Of a DNA stretch of 64,000 nt, positions 9,388 through 20,795 are shown one piece after another. Origin of the DNA: Scilla litardierei (Eukaryota; Streptophyta; Magnoliopsida; Asparagales; Asparagaceae); assembly GCA_030789695.1 (NCBI GenBank), contig CM061133.1, forward strand, positions 99,281,128 to 99,345,127. Direction: 5' to 3'. Position numbers and translations under genes: made by a program. The stretch's first letter is position 1. Every line of letters begins with the position of its first letter. Below the pieces are notes generated by a model. The model saw nothing but the letters and a program-made list of their open reading frames with translations. It searched no databases and was not told the origin of the DNA.

Positions 9388-11044
9388 GAACTCTTCCTCG
9401 TCCTCGAGGAAGACGAGTGAGAGTAGGAGCTCGGAGGGGAAACATAGAGAGAAAGAGAGAAAAAGAAAACTCTAAATCCTAGATCGTCCGTCAGAGCCAA
9501 CAAAATCAAAAACGACACACCATGCAAGCAAACGTCAAATCACATCACTAAACCTAGGAAAACGAGTCCCAATAAGTGTCGTGGGCTCACGCGGTGAAGC
9601 GCGAGTGAGTGCGGTCGTGTGCTAGCAAATGGTGTCGCTTTCTACAATGTGCTATGAGCTCACATACGCAAATCCAGGAAATGACCCAAATACCGATTCG
9701 AATTTGAAATTGCGGTGAATATTAGTTCGAGCATGCATGAGAAGAGTATAAGAAGTGAAACGTATCATGCGTCGGGGACTCCACAACTAGGGTTAAGGAA
9801 ATCACGCCACTATAGCCTAGATACTAGCTAAAAAGTTTCTAAGCCAAGTGTTTTCGAAAACGATGGGGGTTGAGATGATGTGGAGTAGAACACTCGGTGC
9901 AAATTCTCGCCTTCCCTTTATTCTCGGTAGGTAGGAAAAATATTCACACTAGATATATTTTTTTTTGGGTTTTGGGTATTTGTTTTTTTTGGCTTTTTGG
10001 CTATACAACACTTTTATTTTCTTTTCTTTTTGGGTTTTTCTTTTCTTTTCTCTTTTTTTTTGATTTTTGGGTTTTTGGCTATACACATGTGTACTCTCCC
10101 AAGTGGGAGAACGGTACACGACGAGGGGATTTGCACCAAGTAAAACAAAAAAGAAGTCGAAATCTAAACACTTGGGCAACGGAAACTATTCTCGATAAAT
10201 AGAGCATATGCTAAATGGGTTATCCTAGTCCTTAATTGTGGAATCCCGACGCATGCGAATTGAGATATATGATATAAATATAGCATGCATATAGTAGAAT
10301 CAAATATCACATATTCAAATCGAAGCATGATAATCTAGGGGTCATTCCTGGACATGTATATAAAATAAAATCACAAAGTAGAAGCATACCAAATAACTAG
10401 GCACGACGCACGACTCACAAAAAGCTAAGTGGACCCACGATGCGTGAAATGCAAGAGGACTCGAAATTCCCGATGCATCCATAGGGTTAGTGAGTGTGAT
10501 TATCGATGCCATGCTAGGTGTGTGTGACTTTGAGGTGATTCATCATAGGATTCATATCTAGGAGAAAGAGATAAAAAGAAGAGAAGAGAGAAAAAAGAAG
10601 AAAAAATAAAATAAAAAAACACGATGAAAACGACACAAAAACGAAAAAGAAGGACTCAAATGACGCACACAGTGCGACTCCCCCAAGCTGAAGTTTGCAT
10701 TGCCCTCAATGCAATTTGAGTGAGTACGGGAGGGCAATGAAGATGGGGGGGGATACACACCGACACAAAAAGAAATGAAAACAAGGAAAACACAGAGATG
10801 AAACTGAAAATAAAGAAAGATCAAAATCAAAATCAAATGACACGAAAATAGAAATAAAATCACACGACACGACACTCAAAAAGTGAAAAACAAGCACACA
10901 CACACAAAAATGATAAAAACAACAAAACACGACAGCACACCAAAATAAACGTCCCCCAAGCTAGACATGACAGTGCTAGCGAACAAAATGTGACCGTGAA
11001 ATGCAGAGATATGCAAGGGGGAGTCAAAAACAAACAAGGTGAAA
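9388..11044. other. Non-coding interval before inner ORF-1-like gene
   Basis: No coherent protein is present. Additional purine-tract copies lie at about 10679-10690 and 10951-10962 on the minus strand. The first is preceded by the hairpin GCATTG/CAATGC. A T-rich low-complexity stretch lies at 9960-10080. The frames here are low-complexity translations. Confidence 0.6.
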
Positions 11045-13045
11045 TCAGAAAGCAGAAGAAGGTGAGTCCTCGTCCTCCTCGAAAGAGGGTGTGGCTGGGT
11101 GGTCGGGGGAGGCTGGGGGTGTGCGGAGAAGTGGGGAATGAGGTGGAGGAATAGGGGCAGCGGTGGTGTGAACGATGGAAGGAGTGTCGGTGGAGGTAGG
11201 TGGTGGTGGTAGGACGGCGATCAAGGCGGTGGTGAGAGGAATAGAAATGGGGGAAGAAGATGTGGTGGTGACGGTAGTGGGTGGTGGTGGGAGAGATCTG
11301 GAGTGCACCGGCAATTTCCTCCGGCGCACGTATGCAGTGATGGAGGAGGAGGGAGGGGGTAGGGTGGGTGCGATGGAAGTGGTCGGGAGGGGGGAAGTGG
11401 ATACCGGGATGGGAATAGATGAGGGAGGAGAAGAATGTGGTGAGGGAGGTGATGGATGTGGGGATGTGTGGGAGGGTGGAGGAGAAGATCGCCGAGGTGG
11501 TGAAGGTGGAGGTGGTCCGTGGATGTGAGTGAGAAGGCGAAGAATGGCGGCCACGTTCCTCTCAAGTGGGAGGAAACGTGGGTGAGTGAGAAAAGAGGAC
11601 GGCGATGGGTCCGAGGAGGCAGAGGACATGGCGAGCTCACGAAGGGCAGCGACCTCCCTTTCAAGACCAAGACGGGCAGAGACCTGGCGGCGACCAAAAG
11701 ATGTGGACTGACGTGAGGCAGAAGTGGTGCCGCCAGGTAAGGTGGAAGTGGTGTCGGCAACGGTGGTCATGCCGGCACAGGAGACAAGGCCAGAAATGGT
11801 CGCAAAGAGGTGCTCAGACGTGATGGGCCCCGGAGCAGAAACAGGGCGACTCGGGCCAGCCCCTATATCTCCCTGAGACGCAGGGATATCCTGCTCGCCT
11901 AAGTGGGCGGCAGGGGACGGTGGTCTACGTACGTCTGCGGGAAGGAAAGGAAGGTTCAACCCCGCTAGGAAGTCGGGATCAGGTGGGAAGGTCCAATCTC
12001 CCACAAGAGCAATGGTCATGCGAGCGGGGTTGGGGAGAATGGTGTAAGGGGCAGGGGTGGCCATAATTGAAGATGAAGCGGCCATCGGAGTGGGGTCTAA
12101 TCATGTGAATGTGCCGCAGGACATCAATATCGAGCTGTGAGGGTCCTGCGGCAGTGGGAAGATTATTGGGGATGGGAATATTAAATTGGGGGTAAGCGCA
12201 AATGATAGTAATGATGCCCCCACAACAAAACTTCCCCTTACCAGCCCGGCTGATCTCGAGTAGCTTGTAAACAAGCCAATCACCGCCATGGATGGGGACG
12301 GTATGGGCCCTGAAGCTAATCCCATCATCGTCCCGGACAAAAGGGAAAGTCATGGCCCAAAGGATAAAAAGGTCAGGGATAGTCACGGTGCTGGACTCGT
12401 CCCGAGGAAAAAAATGCAGATGATATGATCCTGTGGGCCAAACGAAACACGGGATGAATGATGGAGGAGGCCTTGGCCCTTCCTCGGGGATAGTCATGGA
12501 GCAGTGTGAGGCGTAACTAGAATTGATCGACGTTAAACTCGGGCCCCGTAGTGTCGGATGGAGTCATCCCCAAGATTGGGGAAACCAAATATATCGTTAA
12601 TTGTGTTCAGATTTGTGGTGACACTCTTGTTATGCACCCGGAATTTAATGATCGACCCAGACTCCCAAACAAGTGTAGAGAGAAATTCGAGGTTGAGTGC
12701 CGGGTAGGATACGGCAGATGCATTAAGAAAGGCCAACCATCCTAAGTTAGCGAAAAGAGATTCGACCTCGGTGTAGACACCAAGATCGACAAGTGTTTGT
12801 GTGTGCGGGAACTTAGTAGATAGATGCCCCCGAGCATCGAGCCTACTGTAAAAATCCTTGTGCTCCTGGTTCCTAAAGATATACCCATGCGGGCCCAGCA
12901 TTGGGTCCACAGGGGGGATAACAGGTGGGGGAGGGCCAAGTGTGAGTGCTCGTGTGCGGGAAGGGGGACGTGTTTGTTTTCGTCTCTTTCGAGACGGTTC
13001 CTCCTCCCGCATAATCCCCTTCCCCTTGTCTTTATCCTTAGCCAT
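11045..13045 (-). pseudogene. ATHILA ORF-1-like gene of inner element, frameshifted
   Basis: The start at 13045 gives a lysine/arginine-rich N-terminus with RKRRK. It is followed by a core with the pattern typical of plant ATHILA ORF-1 proteins: LGVY, then NLGWLAFL, YPALNLEFLSTL, a FRVHN segment and FGFPNL (to 12533). The frame breaks near 12530; the next part (12497-11979) continues the core, and 12085-11045 gives a long Pro/Ser/Thr-rich tail with an acidic end. An upstream in-frame Met at 13168 would only add leader residues. This copy is the best guide to the outer element's homologue. It lies 430 bases downstream of an internal TATA box. The product's role is unknown; the basic N-terminus allows a nuclear, nucleic-acid-binding role, which is inference. 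Confidence 0.7.
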
Positions 13046-13477
13046 GCGTGAGTGTGCGTGTATGAATGAGTGCAAAAGGCAATGGATGCACACTAACGCA
13101 AGAAAAACGAGCAAGCACAATTTATAGGGCAAAAATAGAAATATGAGCTTAGGAGCGAGTGTACCCAAGCGAAATGGCGAAGCTTGCTCGTAGATGTTCC
13201 CACACTGTGCAATGAGAGTGGCGTGGAGCCGCGGCGACCTCTTTCAGCAAGAATTTCTGAAATGGGCGTTGTTTTGGGGGAATTAGGTCAGAAAATCGAA
13301 GTGAAGGGAGAGAGAGGGTGAAGATGATGGAGGGATTGATGGAGGAGGTGGAGAGAAGGAGTAATGGAGGAGTAGAGGACGTGGGGGAGCGAGAATCGGC
13401 CGTTGGGGAGGAGAGGCAGGTGAAACGACGGCGACAATGGCGATCGGGCGAGGGTGAAAACGAACGGGTGGTCGGGG
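13046..13477 (-). other. Putative leader of inner ORF-1-like transcript
   Basis: About 430 bases separate the internal TATA box and the ORF-1-like start. The sequence is purine-rich near 13280-13380 on the plus strand. No gene is recognised. It is equivalent in position to 5947-6482 of the outer element. Confidence 0.4.
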
Positions 13478-13845
13478 TTTATATAGGGTTTTAAGTCGAA
13501 CCGATCGGGTGACTTGTCACCCGATCAGTTGACGGTTAGGTCAAAAATTCTTACCGAAGAAGTGCTACAGGCGAACCGGTCGGTTGACTTGTCAACCGAT
13601 CGGTTGGCCGCTCCACTCATTTTCTCGAGAATTGAGGGCTGCTCACCCGGTCGCTTCAACCAATCGCGCTCAAACTCAACCGATCGGTTGGTATTCCCCA
13701 AAAATTTCCCGAGAGTTCTCCCCAGCTCACCCGGTCTGTCACCCGGTCTCTTCATTCTTCAACCGATCGGTTCATTTGGGGACAGATTTCGGCTTGTATC
13801 TGATACATCCCAACCGATCGGGTGAGAACTCACCCGATCGGTTGA
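13478..13845 (-). promoter_or_regulatory. Internal promoter-like module of inner element
   Basis: About eleven sites of the type CAACCGATCGGTTG or TCACCCGATCGGGTGA lie between 13498 and 13845. They are followed on the minus strand by CTATATAAA (13486-13478). Motif and order match this element's own LTR promoter. The module lies between protease and the ORF-1-like gene, exactly as in the outer element, which uses a different palindrome. It is read as a second promoter for the downstream gene. Confidence 0.6.
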
Positions 13846-14041
13846 GGCCTTGTTTTCTGCAAAACCCAACAGATTTGTCTAAGTCCCTGAACGGATGTTC
13901 TCATGGCTGATTTTATTTATAAAAATAGATAAAATAAAGTAAAAAAATAACACTAAAAAGTGGGGAAAAGTTTGGAACATGGGTTGCCTCCCATGAAGCG
14001 CACTTGTTTAACGTCGTTGGCTCGACGCCCGCAAGAGATGT

Positions 14042-14755
14042 TCACGGTGGTTGATACGGGTGATGCCCGAAGTTCGGCATCTCTTCTTCATCGGAGCTTA
14101 AGGCCTTTGGAGTAGTCAGTGGCTGGAGAAAGATTTGCTCGACCACTCTCTCCTTGTTCTTGGGATCCGGGGGCTTCTCTTTCATATTGGCGCTTACCGC
14201 CATCTTCTTAAGGATCCGGACCTCGTCTTTGGTGAGGCCCATGGGTTCTTTCCCTGTTTTCCTCGCAGGAGGAGCTTTGGGGAACCCGGGAGGGGTTGTT
14301 CTTGCTGCATTCGCTTTCCCAGCAGCATCATCGTTCTTGGGGGCCTCTCGGTCTTCTGAATCATCCAAGTCATCGGGAGGGTTTCTTAAAAGAATCTCCC
14401 AGGAGCTCTCTTCAGCAGCCTTTTCTTCTTCTACCTCCAGCAAATTACACCGATGGTCATCTGGGGGATCGGGGTACTTCATGGACAACCCCAGATCAAA
14501 TTCAACTCTTTCTCCGCTGACGTTTAGAGAAAGTTTTCTGTTCTTCACATAAATCAAAACGCCAGCAGTGGCCATGAAAGGCCGTCCCAGTATGATGGGG
14601 GTGTGTGCGTCTTCAGGCATGTCCATGACTACGAAGTCCACTGGCACATGCACCCCTTTTACATTAACGGGGAGGTCATCCACAATCCCCACCGGATATT
14701 TGACCGACCGGTCAGCTAGTTGTAGGGTCATACCGGTGGGCTCCAAATCACCCAT
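14042..14755 (-). pseudogene. C-terminal part of protease frame, inner element
   Basis: This frame directly continues the gag-protease frame after a single in-frame TGA (14758-14756). It contains the protease C-terminal motif IILGRPFMATAG, then an acidic region and a lysine-rich tail. The catalytic DLGA motif lies just upstream of the stop, near 14805. One nonsense mutation therefore separates the catalytic aspartate from the rest of the enzyme. No RT follows the stop at 14042. Confidence 0.8.
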
Positions 14756-16780
14756 TCATATCCTTCTATACATCGACAAGGGCATCAAACTTACACTCGC
14801 TCCGAGATCGACGAGTGCACGATGAATCTTTACTGTCCCGATCGTGCAAGGAATTGAGAAGCTCCCCGGGTCTTTAAGTTTCGGCGGATTTGCCCTCTGG
14901 ATGAGAGCGCTACATTCCGCCGTCAGCACTACTTTCTCCTTTCTAGACCCTCTAGTCACCAAATCTTTCAGGAATTTCGCATAGGAGGGGATTGTTTCGA
15001 TTGCTTCTAGGAAGGGGATTTGCAAGCTCATGTCCTTGACCATGGCGAAGAACTTGCCATATTTCTCGTCGATTTTGGCCTGAGCTAACCGTTGTGGAAA
15101 TGGCACAACGGGTTTGAACACTTTCGAGCTCCCTTCCTCGTTCTTCTTCTTCTCTTCTTCAGAGACTCCCTCCGGAGTCATGGGATTTGATGACGAAGCA
15201 CCGGCGTCGTTTGATTTTTCGATCGGTCGCTCAACGACCAACGGTGCTTCCGGTCTGTTAGGGGGCACTCTAGTAGGGATTTGTGTCCCGCTTCTCAGAA
15301 TGATAGCGGACACATTTGCATGCTCGTGCACGAGTGCCGACGTTTGGGTTGCTCCCCTCGGGTTCACCTCCGGTTGTGGCGGCAATTGGTTTTGTGACCT
15401 TGAGAGGTTCACCACTTGTAACCCCAGCTGGGTTACTTGGTCCGTGAGGGCCCGCTGTCCCATTTCCAGCTTCTGATTGATCTTCTCCTGGTTGGTTATA
15501 TATTGAGTCAAGAGAGACTCAACCGGAGAGACGGCCCTCTGTTGGCCATACTGCTGCTGCTGCTGGATTGGCTGCTGATTCCTGGGGGTGTAAAATTGTT
15601 GTTGAGGTTGCTGCTGATATTGTTGCTGCTGAATTTGACTCTGCTGTGGCCTAGCCGGCTGATATGGTTGTTGCTGCGGCTGCTGAGGCGGTGAGGGCTG
15701 AAATGGTGGCCGGTAACCAAAGTTAGGGTGGTTCCGGTTGTTTGGAGAGTAGGCCGGGTTAGAATTGGTTCTTAGTGGATACGGCGCATTTCCCGTGGGG
15801 TTGTAAAATAGTGCGCTCGCCTGGTCCAACGGTGGTGAAACGTCACCACCGTTGAATTCTCCAAAGAATTCAGACTCTACCGCTGAAATCTGCTGCGTAC
15901 CGGCCCCACCGGCTCCTACCATTAGTGCAGAGATCTGGGTCGAAAGCAGGTTGAACTTGCTTGAAAGTTTGTCGACGTCCTCGACTCTGTGTATACCTCC
16001 AGACCTGGGTGTGGCTCTCTCGTCACACCACCGCTCATTGTTGGATGCCATATTTTCTAGAATGTCTGGTATCTTCCTCGCTCCTAGACATGAAGGAACC
16101 CCCAGCCGCGGCATCCATAGAAGATTTCAGGTCATCCCTCAGCCCATTGTAGAACAGATTAATAATCTGCCACTTCGAAAGCTCATGGTGAGGGCATCTT
16201 CTTTGCATTTCCTTATATCTCGTCCAAGCTTCATGCAAGGACTTGTGGCTGGCCTGGGAGAAGGAGGAGATCTCACTCCTCAACTTCATGGTCTTCCTGG
16301 AGGAAAGAAATTCGTCAGAAAAGCGTTGGAGAGCTTCTCCCAGGTATTGAAAGTGTTGGGATCCTTCCCCCTAAGCCATTGCTGGGCTTTGTCTCGCAAC
16401 GAGAAGGGGAACAGCTTCAGACGGATAGCCTCAGTCGTGACACCATTAATCCGGAAGGTGTCACACTTCTCTAAGAAGGAGTCTAGATGCTCGATCGGGC
16501 TCTCCATGGGTGCACCCGCAAACTGATCCTGCTGGATCCACGTCACCAAAGACGGCTTTAGTTCGAAGCTTTGGGCCGCAATAGCTGGAGAACGGATGGC
16601 GGAAGTGGACTTGATAGATGACATCGAGTACTCCAACAGGGACTTGTGAGGCGGGGTGTTCTCCTCCATGGATTCGTGATCCTCTCTTCTTCGCTTCTCG
16701 GCGGCCAAACGCCTAAGGGTGGCGTTAATCTCTGGATCAACGGGAATCAAGTCGTCGAGACTTCTTGAACTCCTGCGCAT
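14756..16780 (-). pseudogene. gag: gag (and start of protease) of inner Athila-type element
   Basis: Start at 16780 (MRRSSRSLDDL). The capsid-type retrotransposon gag domain includes IRLKLFPFSLRDKAQQWL, typical of plant gypsy Gag. A one-base change near 16300 shifts the frame after FFPPG; the domain continues in 16289-16035 (SLHEAWTRYKEMQRRCPHH, LFYNGL). A second shift near 16080 moves to the long frame 16114-14756. That part has a glutamine-rich stretch, a lysine-rich region and the protease start with DLGASVSLMPL. I see no CCHC knuckle. Gag would form the particle that packages the RNA. The two frameshifts plus the stop make this copy inactive. Confidence 0.85.
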
Positions 16781-16949
16781 GAAAAACAACAAACACCCGT
16801 GAAGCGACAAGTGGGAAAGAAACAGATAAAATAAGAAATATAAATAAGAAAAATAAAAAGGAAAAAGGAGAATGCGAAAATTATCGCGAGGTAGGGATGG
16901 GAGCTAGACACTAGGGTTCAAGAGATCCTAAAATAACATGCATGTTGCC

Positions 16950-16967
16950 TCCCCGGCAACGGCGCCA
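16950..16967 (-). other. Primer binding site, inner element (tRNA-Asp type)
   Basis: The plus strand reads TCCCCGGCAACGGCGCCA, the 3' end of plant tRNA-Asp. The minus strand is therefore complementary to that primer over 18 bases. It lies 6 bases from the 5' LTR. A tRNA-Asp primer is typical of Athila-lineage elements. Confidence 0.9.
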
Positions 16968-16973
16968 TAAACT

Positions 16974-18533
16974 TGACCGGTGCCCGCCGCGTGGCAGGCA
17001 AGGGGTTTAAATATTTGTAACCGCAAGCGCACGGTGTTGTAGTGTGGCTTGGGGGTCGAACACAGGGAGGCTAGGATGTGCTTGTGTCAAGGAGGACCAA
17101 AATCACCCCGTGGGCGAGCTAGCCCGAATCGGTTGATGGTTGTCACGATATAGGAATTCAAGGTATGAACAATAAGAAAATAAACCCGGGACCTTGGTTT
17201 CCACTCCAACGAGCGACTCTCCCCGATACGACCTACGGGTAGGATAGCGATCGGAATTAGGGTCTAATGGTGAGACGTTGCCTCCGAAAGTGGTACCGGC
17301 ATCCCATGGGCCCGATATTCCGGTCGGTGCCCAGGATGATACACTGGACTTCCCGGATTCAATCAGTGGGCACTCCCGTGTCCATTAACACTGATCGATT
17401 CCGGGAGCACTAAGCTCGCAACGATAACTCCCAATGTCTCATCCTGCCGCTCCCGCGTGCTAGGATTCGGCGTCTATGCTAAGGGCATGAGCTATGGCGA
17501 GGGAGTCAACCGCCAAGTTTATTCCCCCTTGGCCCAACGGTCAAAGGCGGTCTTTTTCCCGCCGATGACAATGAAACGCCCCGCGTAGCCGTTAGAAACC
17601 TAATCCCTATCGATTTCCTAACCCTAAGGATGCATCGGGAAGAGCCCCCGAAGGGGTTTCCACCAAAATCCCAGATTTGGGAACTACTCACAAAAATTCA
17701 TTAAAAAGCGATCTAAATGAAAATGAACCGTTGGAATCATAATCAGACGATAGGAATACGGAAGTAATAGAGTAATTAAGACAATACTAAAATTTGAGAA
17801 AGATCCGACAACTTACAAAAGAACAGAAATTACAGCCGTCACAATAGGAGAAAACAGTAAAAACTAGCAGCTCCCCCGTTTCTGGAACCCTAGGGGTTCT
17901 ATTTATAGACTCTCGCATCGCCCGATCGGTTGACAAGTCAACCGATCGGGTGATCCGTTACAGATAATGAACAGAAAACGGCGAGCTTTCACCCGGTCAT
18001 ATGAACCGGTCGGGTGAGTTCTTGGAGTGACCGGTTGGATCTTGGCGCCATCGGGTGAAGTGATCGGTTGGGTGCCCGTGTCTTCAGCTCCTTAGCATCA
18101 GCTACAGATCAATCGATCGGGTGAGAGTCACCCGATCGGTTGGAATTTTGCTTAAAAAGACATAGAACAGGCCCCCACTGAACCGGTCTGTGAACCGGTC
18201 GGGTGACTTCCACATGAGCTCCGGCTAAGACCGGGTGGTGCACGCGTGCATCACCCGATCGGTTGGAGATGGCCAACCGACCGGGTGAGGGGCTGAAAGA
18301 TGTATTCTTTGACGTTTGACCCCCTGGATCACGCGTGACTCCTCACGTTGCCCCGGGGACTTGAGATATCGTCGTTAAACGTCCCCTACGCGGCCAATCT
18401 CATGCAAACGTGGAGAAACAAAGAAAAGTGAAAGAGGACGAGAAAATACGAGAAAACGAATAAAAGGCGGCAGAAAACACGGAGAAACACAAAAGAAAAC
18501 ATGCGTGAATATATGAAACATAAACGCACGTCA
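16974..18533 (-). repeat. 5' LTR of inner Athila-type element
   Basis: This copy of 7815-9373 begins TGACCGGTGCCCGCC and ends AACGCACGTCA. Its promoter palindromes lie at about 17920-18290 and the TATA box TCTATAAATA at 17909-17900 (minus). By-eye differences from the other LTR are around 3 percent over the first 650 bp and include small indels near 17475. Confidence 0.93.
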
Positions 18534-18538
18534 CCTCT
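18534..18538. repeat. Target site duplication (right), inner element
   Basis: The bases cctct follow the CA end of the inner LTR and match 7810-7814. They lie within protease codons of the outer element. Confidence 0.95.
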
Positions 18539-18714
18539 GTAATCCCTACCGGCCTTGTGATCCGACCATCGACAAGTTGTATCCGCATGTCGGTAGGCTT
18601 CAATTTTGTGCCGGTATTTAGCCTTAGAAACATAGAGAGAGGCATGAGGCTAACACTAGCCCCTAAGTCCACCAACGCCTTTTGTAGAGGGACGCCGCCT
18701 AAGGTGCAAGGAAT
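18539..18714 (-). pseudogene. N-terminal part of outer element's protease
   Basis: Minus-strand codons after the gag stop encode the retroviral-type aspartic protease start with DLGASVSLMPLSMF. The frame runs up to the inner element's insertion site and continues in frame at 7809. An in-frame TGA (18717-18715) precedes it, so in this copy the protease is also cut off from gag. Confidence 0.85.
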
Positions 18715-20654
18715 TCAAAAACTCCCCGGGTCTTTGAATTTAGTCGGCTCCTTCTCTCTCTTGGTGAACCAAGTCCCCTCCTCAGCTAGCATTATTTTCT
18801 CCTTCCTCTTTCTCCCCGAAATCAAATACTTTAAAAATTTAGCGTATGTAGGGATCTCAACGATAGCATCGAGAAAGGGAATATTGAGGCTTACTCCTCT
18901 CAAATATTCGAGGAACTTCGCTAGTCGCTTCTCCATCTTTGCTCTAGCAAGCCTCTGAGGGAATGGGACCGGTGGCATAAAACGCCTCTCTTCAAGCAAC
19001 TGCTCCGCTCTGGACTTCTCTTTTTCTTGCGGCTCTCTCTCCTTCTCAACTTCAACAACCGGCTCAATTGTCTCTACATTCTCCTCCACGGGCTCCTCGG
19101 TTGGAATCATGACGGGAGTGGTATCCTTCCCGCCTCTAGTTGTAACCGCTACCATGGCATTGATGTGGCCGGTGGCACCCCGTGGGTTTTGCTCGGGTTG
19201 AGCCGGCAATTGTTGAGTATTTCGATTGAGCAACGCCAATTGCTCTGAGATTTGGGCTACAACGGTTACAAGGGAATCTTGGCCCGCCTTCAAGGAAGCA
19301 TTGATTTTCTTTTGCTCGACCATAAACTCCTCCACCTTAGCTTCAAATTCGGATCGTTGATGAGCTTGTGGGGGGTTTGGATTTCTCCACCCTTGATTGT
19401 ATCTGGGCGGCCTATAGGGTCCAACTTGTTGCTTTGGTGGGAAATTATGTTGCGGAGGCCCCCTCGGTGGATAATGTTGTTGTGGTGGTGGCGGTCAAGC
19501 TTGTTGAGGTTGTTGTTGCGGCGGGTTCAATGCTCCATCATTGTTTGCATATGAGAAACCGGGATGGTTTCTAGTGGTCGGATTGGCCCAATATCCTTGG
19601 TTCCCCGCGACGTATTGGACTTGCTCCAAAGATCCCTCTCCTTGTTCTCCTCCCAAATACATAGCTTGAGATTGGTCTTGCCAATCACACATTTGATTCG
19701 TTGGTACGGATGTGGAAGGGGTTCCTTGGGGCTCCGTGATATACTTCTCCAGTCTCTCCACTACCTTGTGGAGAGAATCAAACTTGTTTGTCAGCTCCGC
19801 TACGGCCTTTGCCTCATAGATGCTAGATGGCTTCAAGGAGGATGAAGAGTGTCCTCGCTCGTCGCCCCATTGTTGATTGTTTGAGGCCATCTCCTCAATT
19901 AGGGCCGTAGCTTCGTCGGGAGTCTTCGATAGGATGGCACCATTTGCCGCCGCATCAATAATCTGCTTGGTCCCCGGTTGGAGACCATTGTAGAAGCTAT
20001 GGACTAGCTCCCAATCTTCGATGCTATGGTGTGGACATTGATGCTGTAGATCTTTGAAACGCTCCCAAGCCTCATAGAGTGTCTCTTGAGGTCCTTGCTT
20101 GAAGGACATAAGAGCACTCCTAATCTTTACCGTCATGGAGGGAGGATAGAACTTGTCAATGAACGCACTCGCCAACTCGTCCCATGTGGTAAAGACTCCC
20201 TCGATTGCGTCCTCAACCAATAAAGTTCTTTATCCTTTAATGTGAAGGGGAAGAGGCGCAGTCTGATGGCATCGATGGAGACCCCCGTCATCTGAAATGT
20301 GGCGCACTTCGACAAAAATAGCTGGATGTGGTAGTGGGGGTTTTCATGGGCGTTCCCATGAAATGGATCCTGCTGCATCAGAACCACTCGTCCAGTCTTC
20401 AGCTCAAAATTCTTGTCAGCCGCCAACTCCGGCATGGCAATGGACGAGGTCGTAGAAGAGGTCTTAGGCCGAAGCCTATCGCGAATGGAAATGATCCTCG
20501 CCATTCTTGCCGCCAATTGTTCCGCAGTTTCTGGGTTGGTCATAAACCTCCCTTCTTGATCTTGTCTCCTCTCCGCTCTGATTCTCCGCACAGTACGTTC
20601 GATCTCGGGATCAAATAATATAGCTTCAGGGTCCGCAGTGGATCTCGTGTACAT
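18715..20654 (-). pseudogene. gag: gag of outer Athila-type element
   Basis: Start at 20654 (MYTRSTADPEAILFDPEIE). The retrotransposon gag domain includes IRLRLFPFTLKD, broken by a frameshift near 20220. It continues in 20220-19495 with LYEAWERFKDLQHQCPHH and SFYNGLQPGTKQIIDAAANG, a coiled-coil-like segment and a glutamine/proline-rich linker. A TGA near 19495 and another at 18717 interrupt it. The last part (19335-18715) holds a basic/acidic spacer and an LAKFLEYLRGVSLNIPFLDA segment also present in the inner gag. I see no CCHC knuckle. It is homologous to the inner element's gag but clearly diverged, supporting two separate families. Confidence 0.85.
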
Positions 20655-20771
20655 GCACGGGAGAACAAAGTTTCAAAGAAGTGATTAGCACAATGGAAGG
20701 GTTAGATAAAAATAAAGAAATAAAACAAAAAAAAAGAAATAACTAGGGTGATAAGATCAAACACTATCGCC

Positions 20772-20789
20772 TCCCCGGCAACGGCGCCA
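20772..20789 (-). other. Primer binding site, outer element (tRNA-Asp type)
   Basis: The same 18-base tRNA-Asp complement as in the inner element, with the same 6-base spacing from the LTR (20796). It confirms minus-strand orientation and Athila-type priming. Confidence 0.9.
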
Positions 20790-20795
20790 AAAACT

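Larger units (their letters stand above)
7815..18533 (-). mobile_element. Inner Athila-lineage Ty3/gypsy element, non-autonomous, nested in the outer one
   Basis: This 10.7-kb element has LTRs of about 1.56 kb (7815-9373 and 16974-18533), TG...CA ends and a 5-bp TSD. Minus-strand order is LTR, tRNA-Asp primer site, gag, protease, internal promoter cluster, ATHILA ORF-1-like gene, purine tract, LTR. As in the outer element, RT, RNase H and integrase are absent. It belongs to a different family from the outer element, since the LTRs do not align over their length and the palindromes differ. The overall plan and the PBS and PPT are shared. By-eye LTR divergence over about 650 bp is near 3 percent. 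Gag and ORF-1 are frameshifted. Confidence 0.93.

Noticed and set aside
5644..14041. Search for reverse transcriptase, RNase H and integrase in both Athila-type elements
   Set aside because: No RT core, RNase H or integrase motif was seen in any frame between protease and the 3' LTRs.
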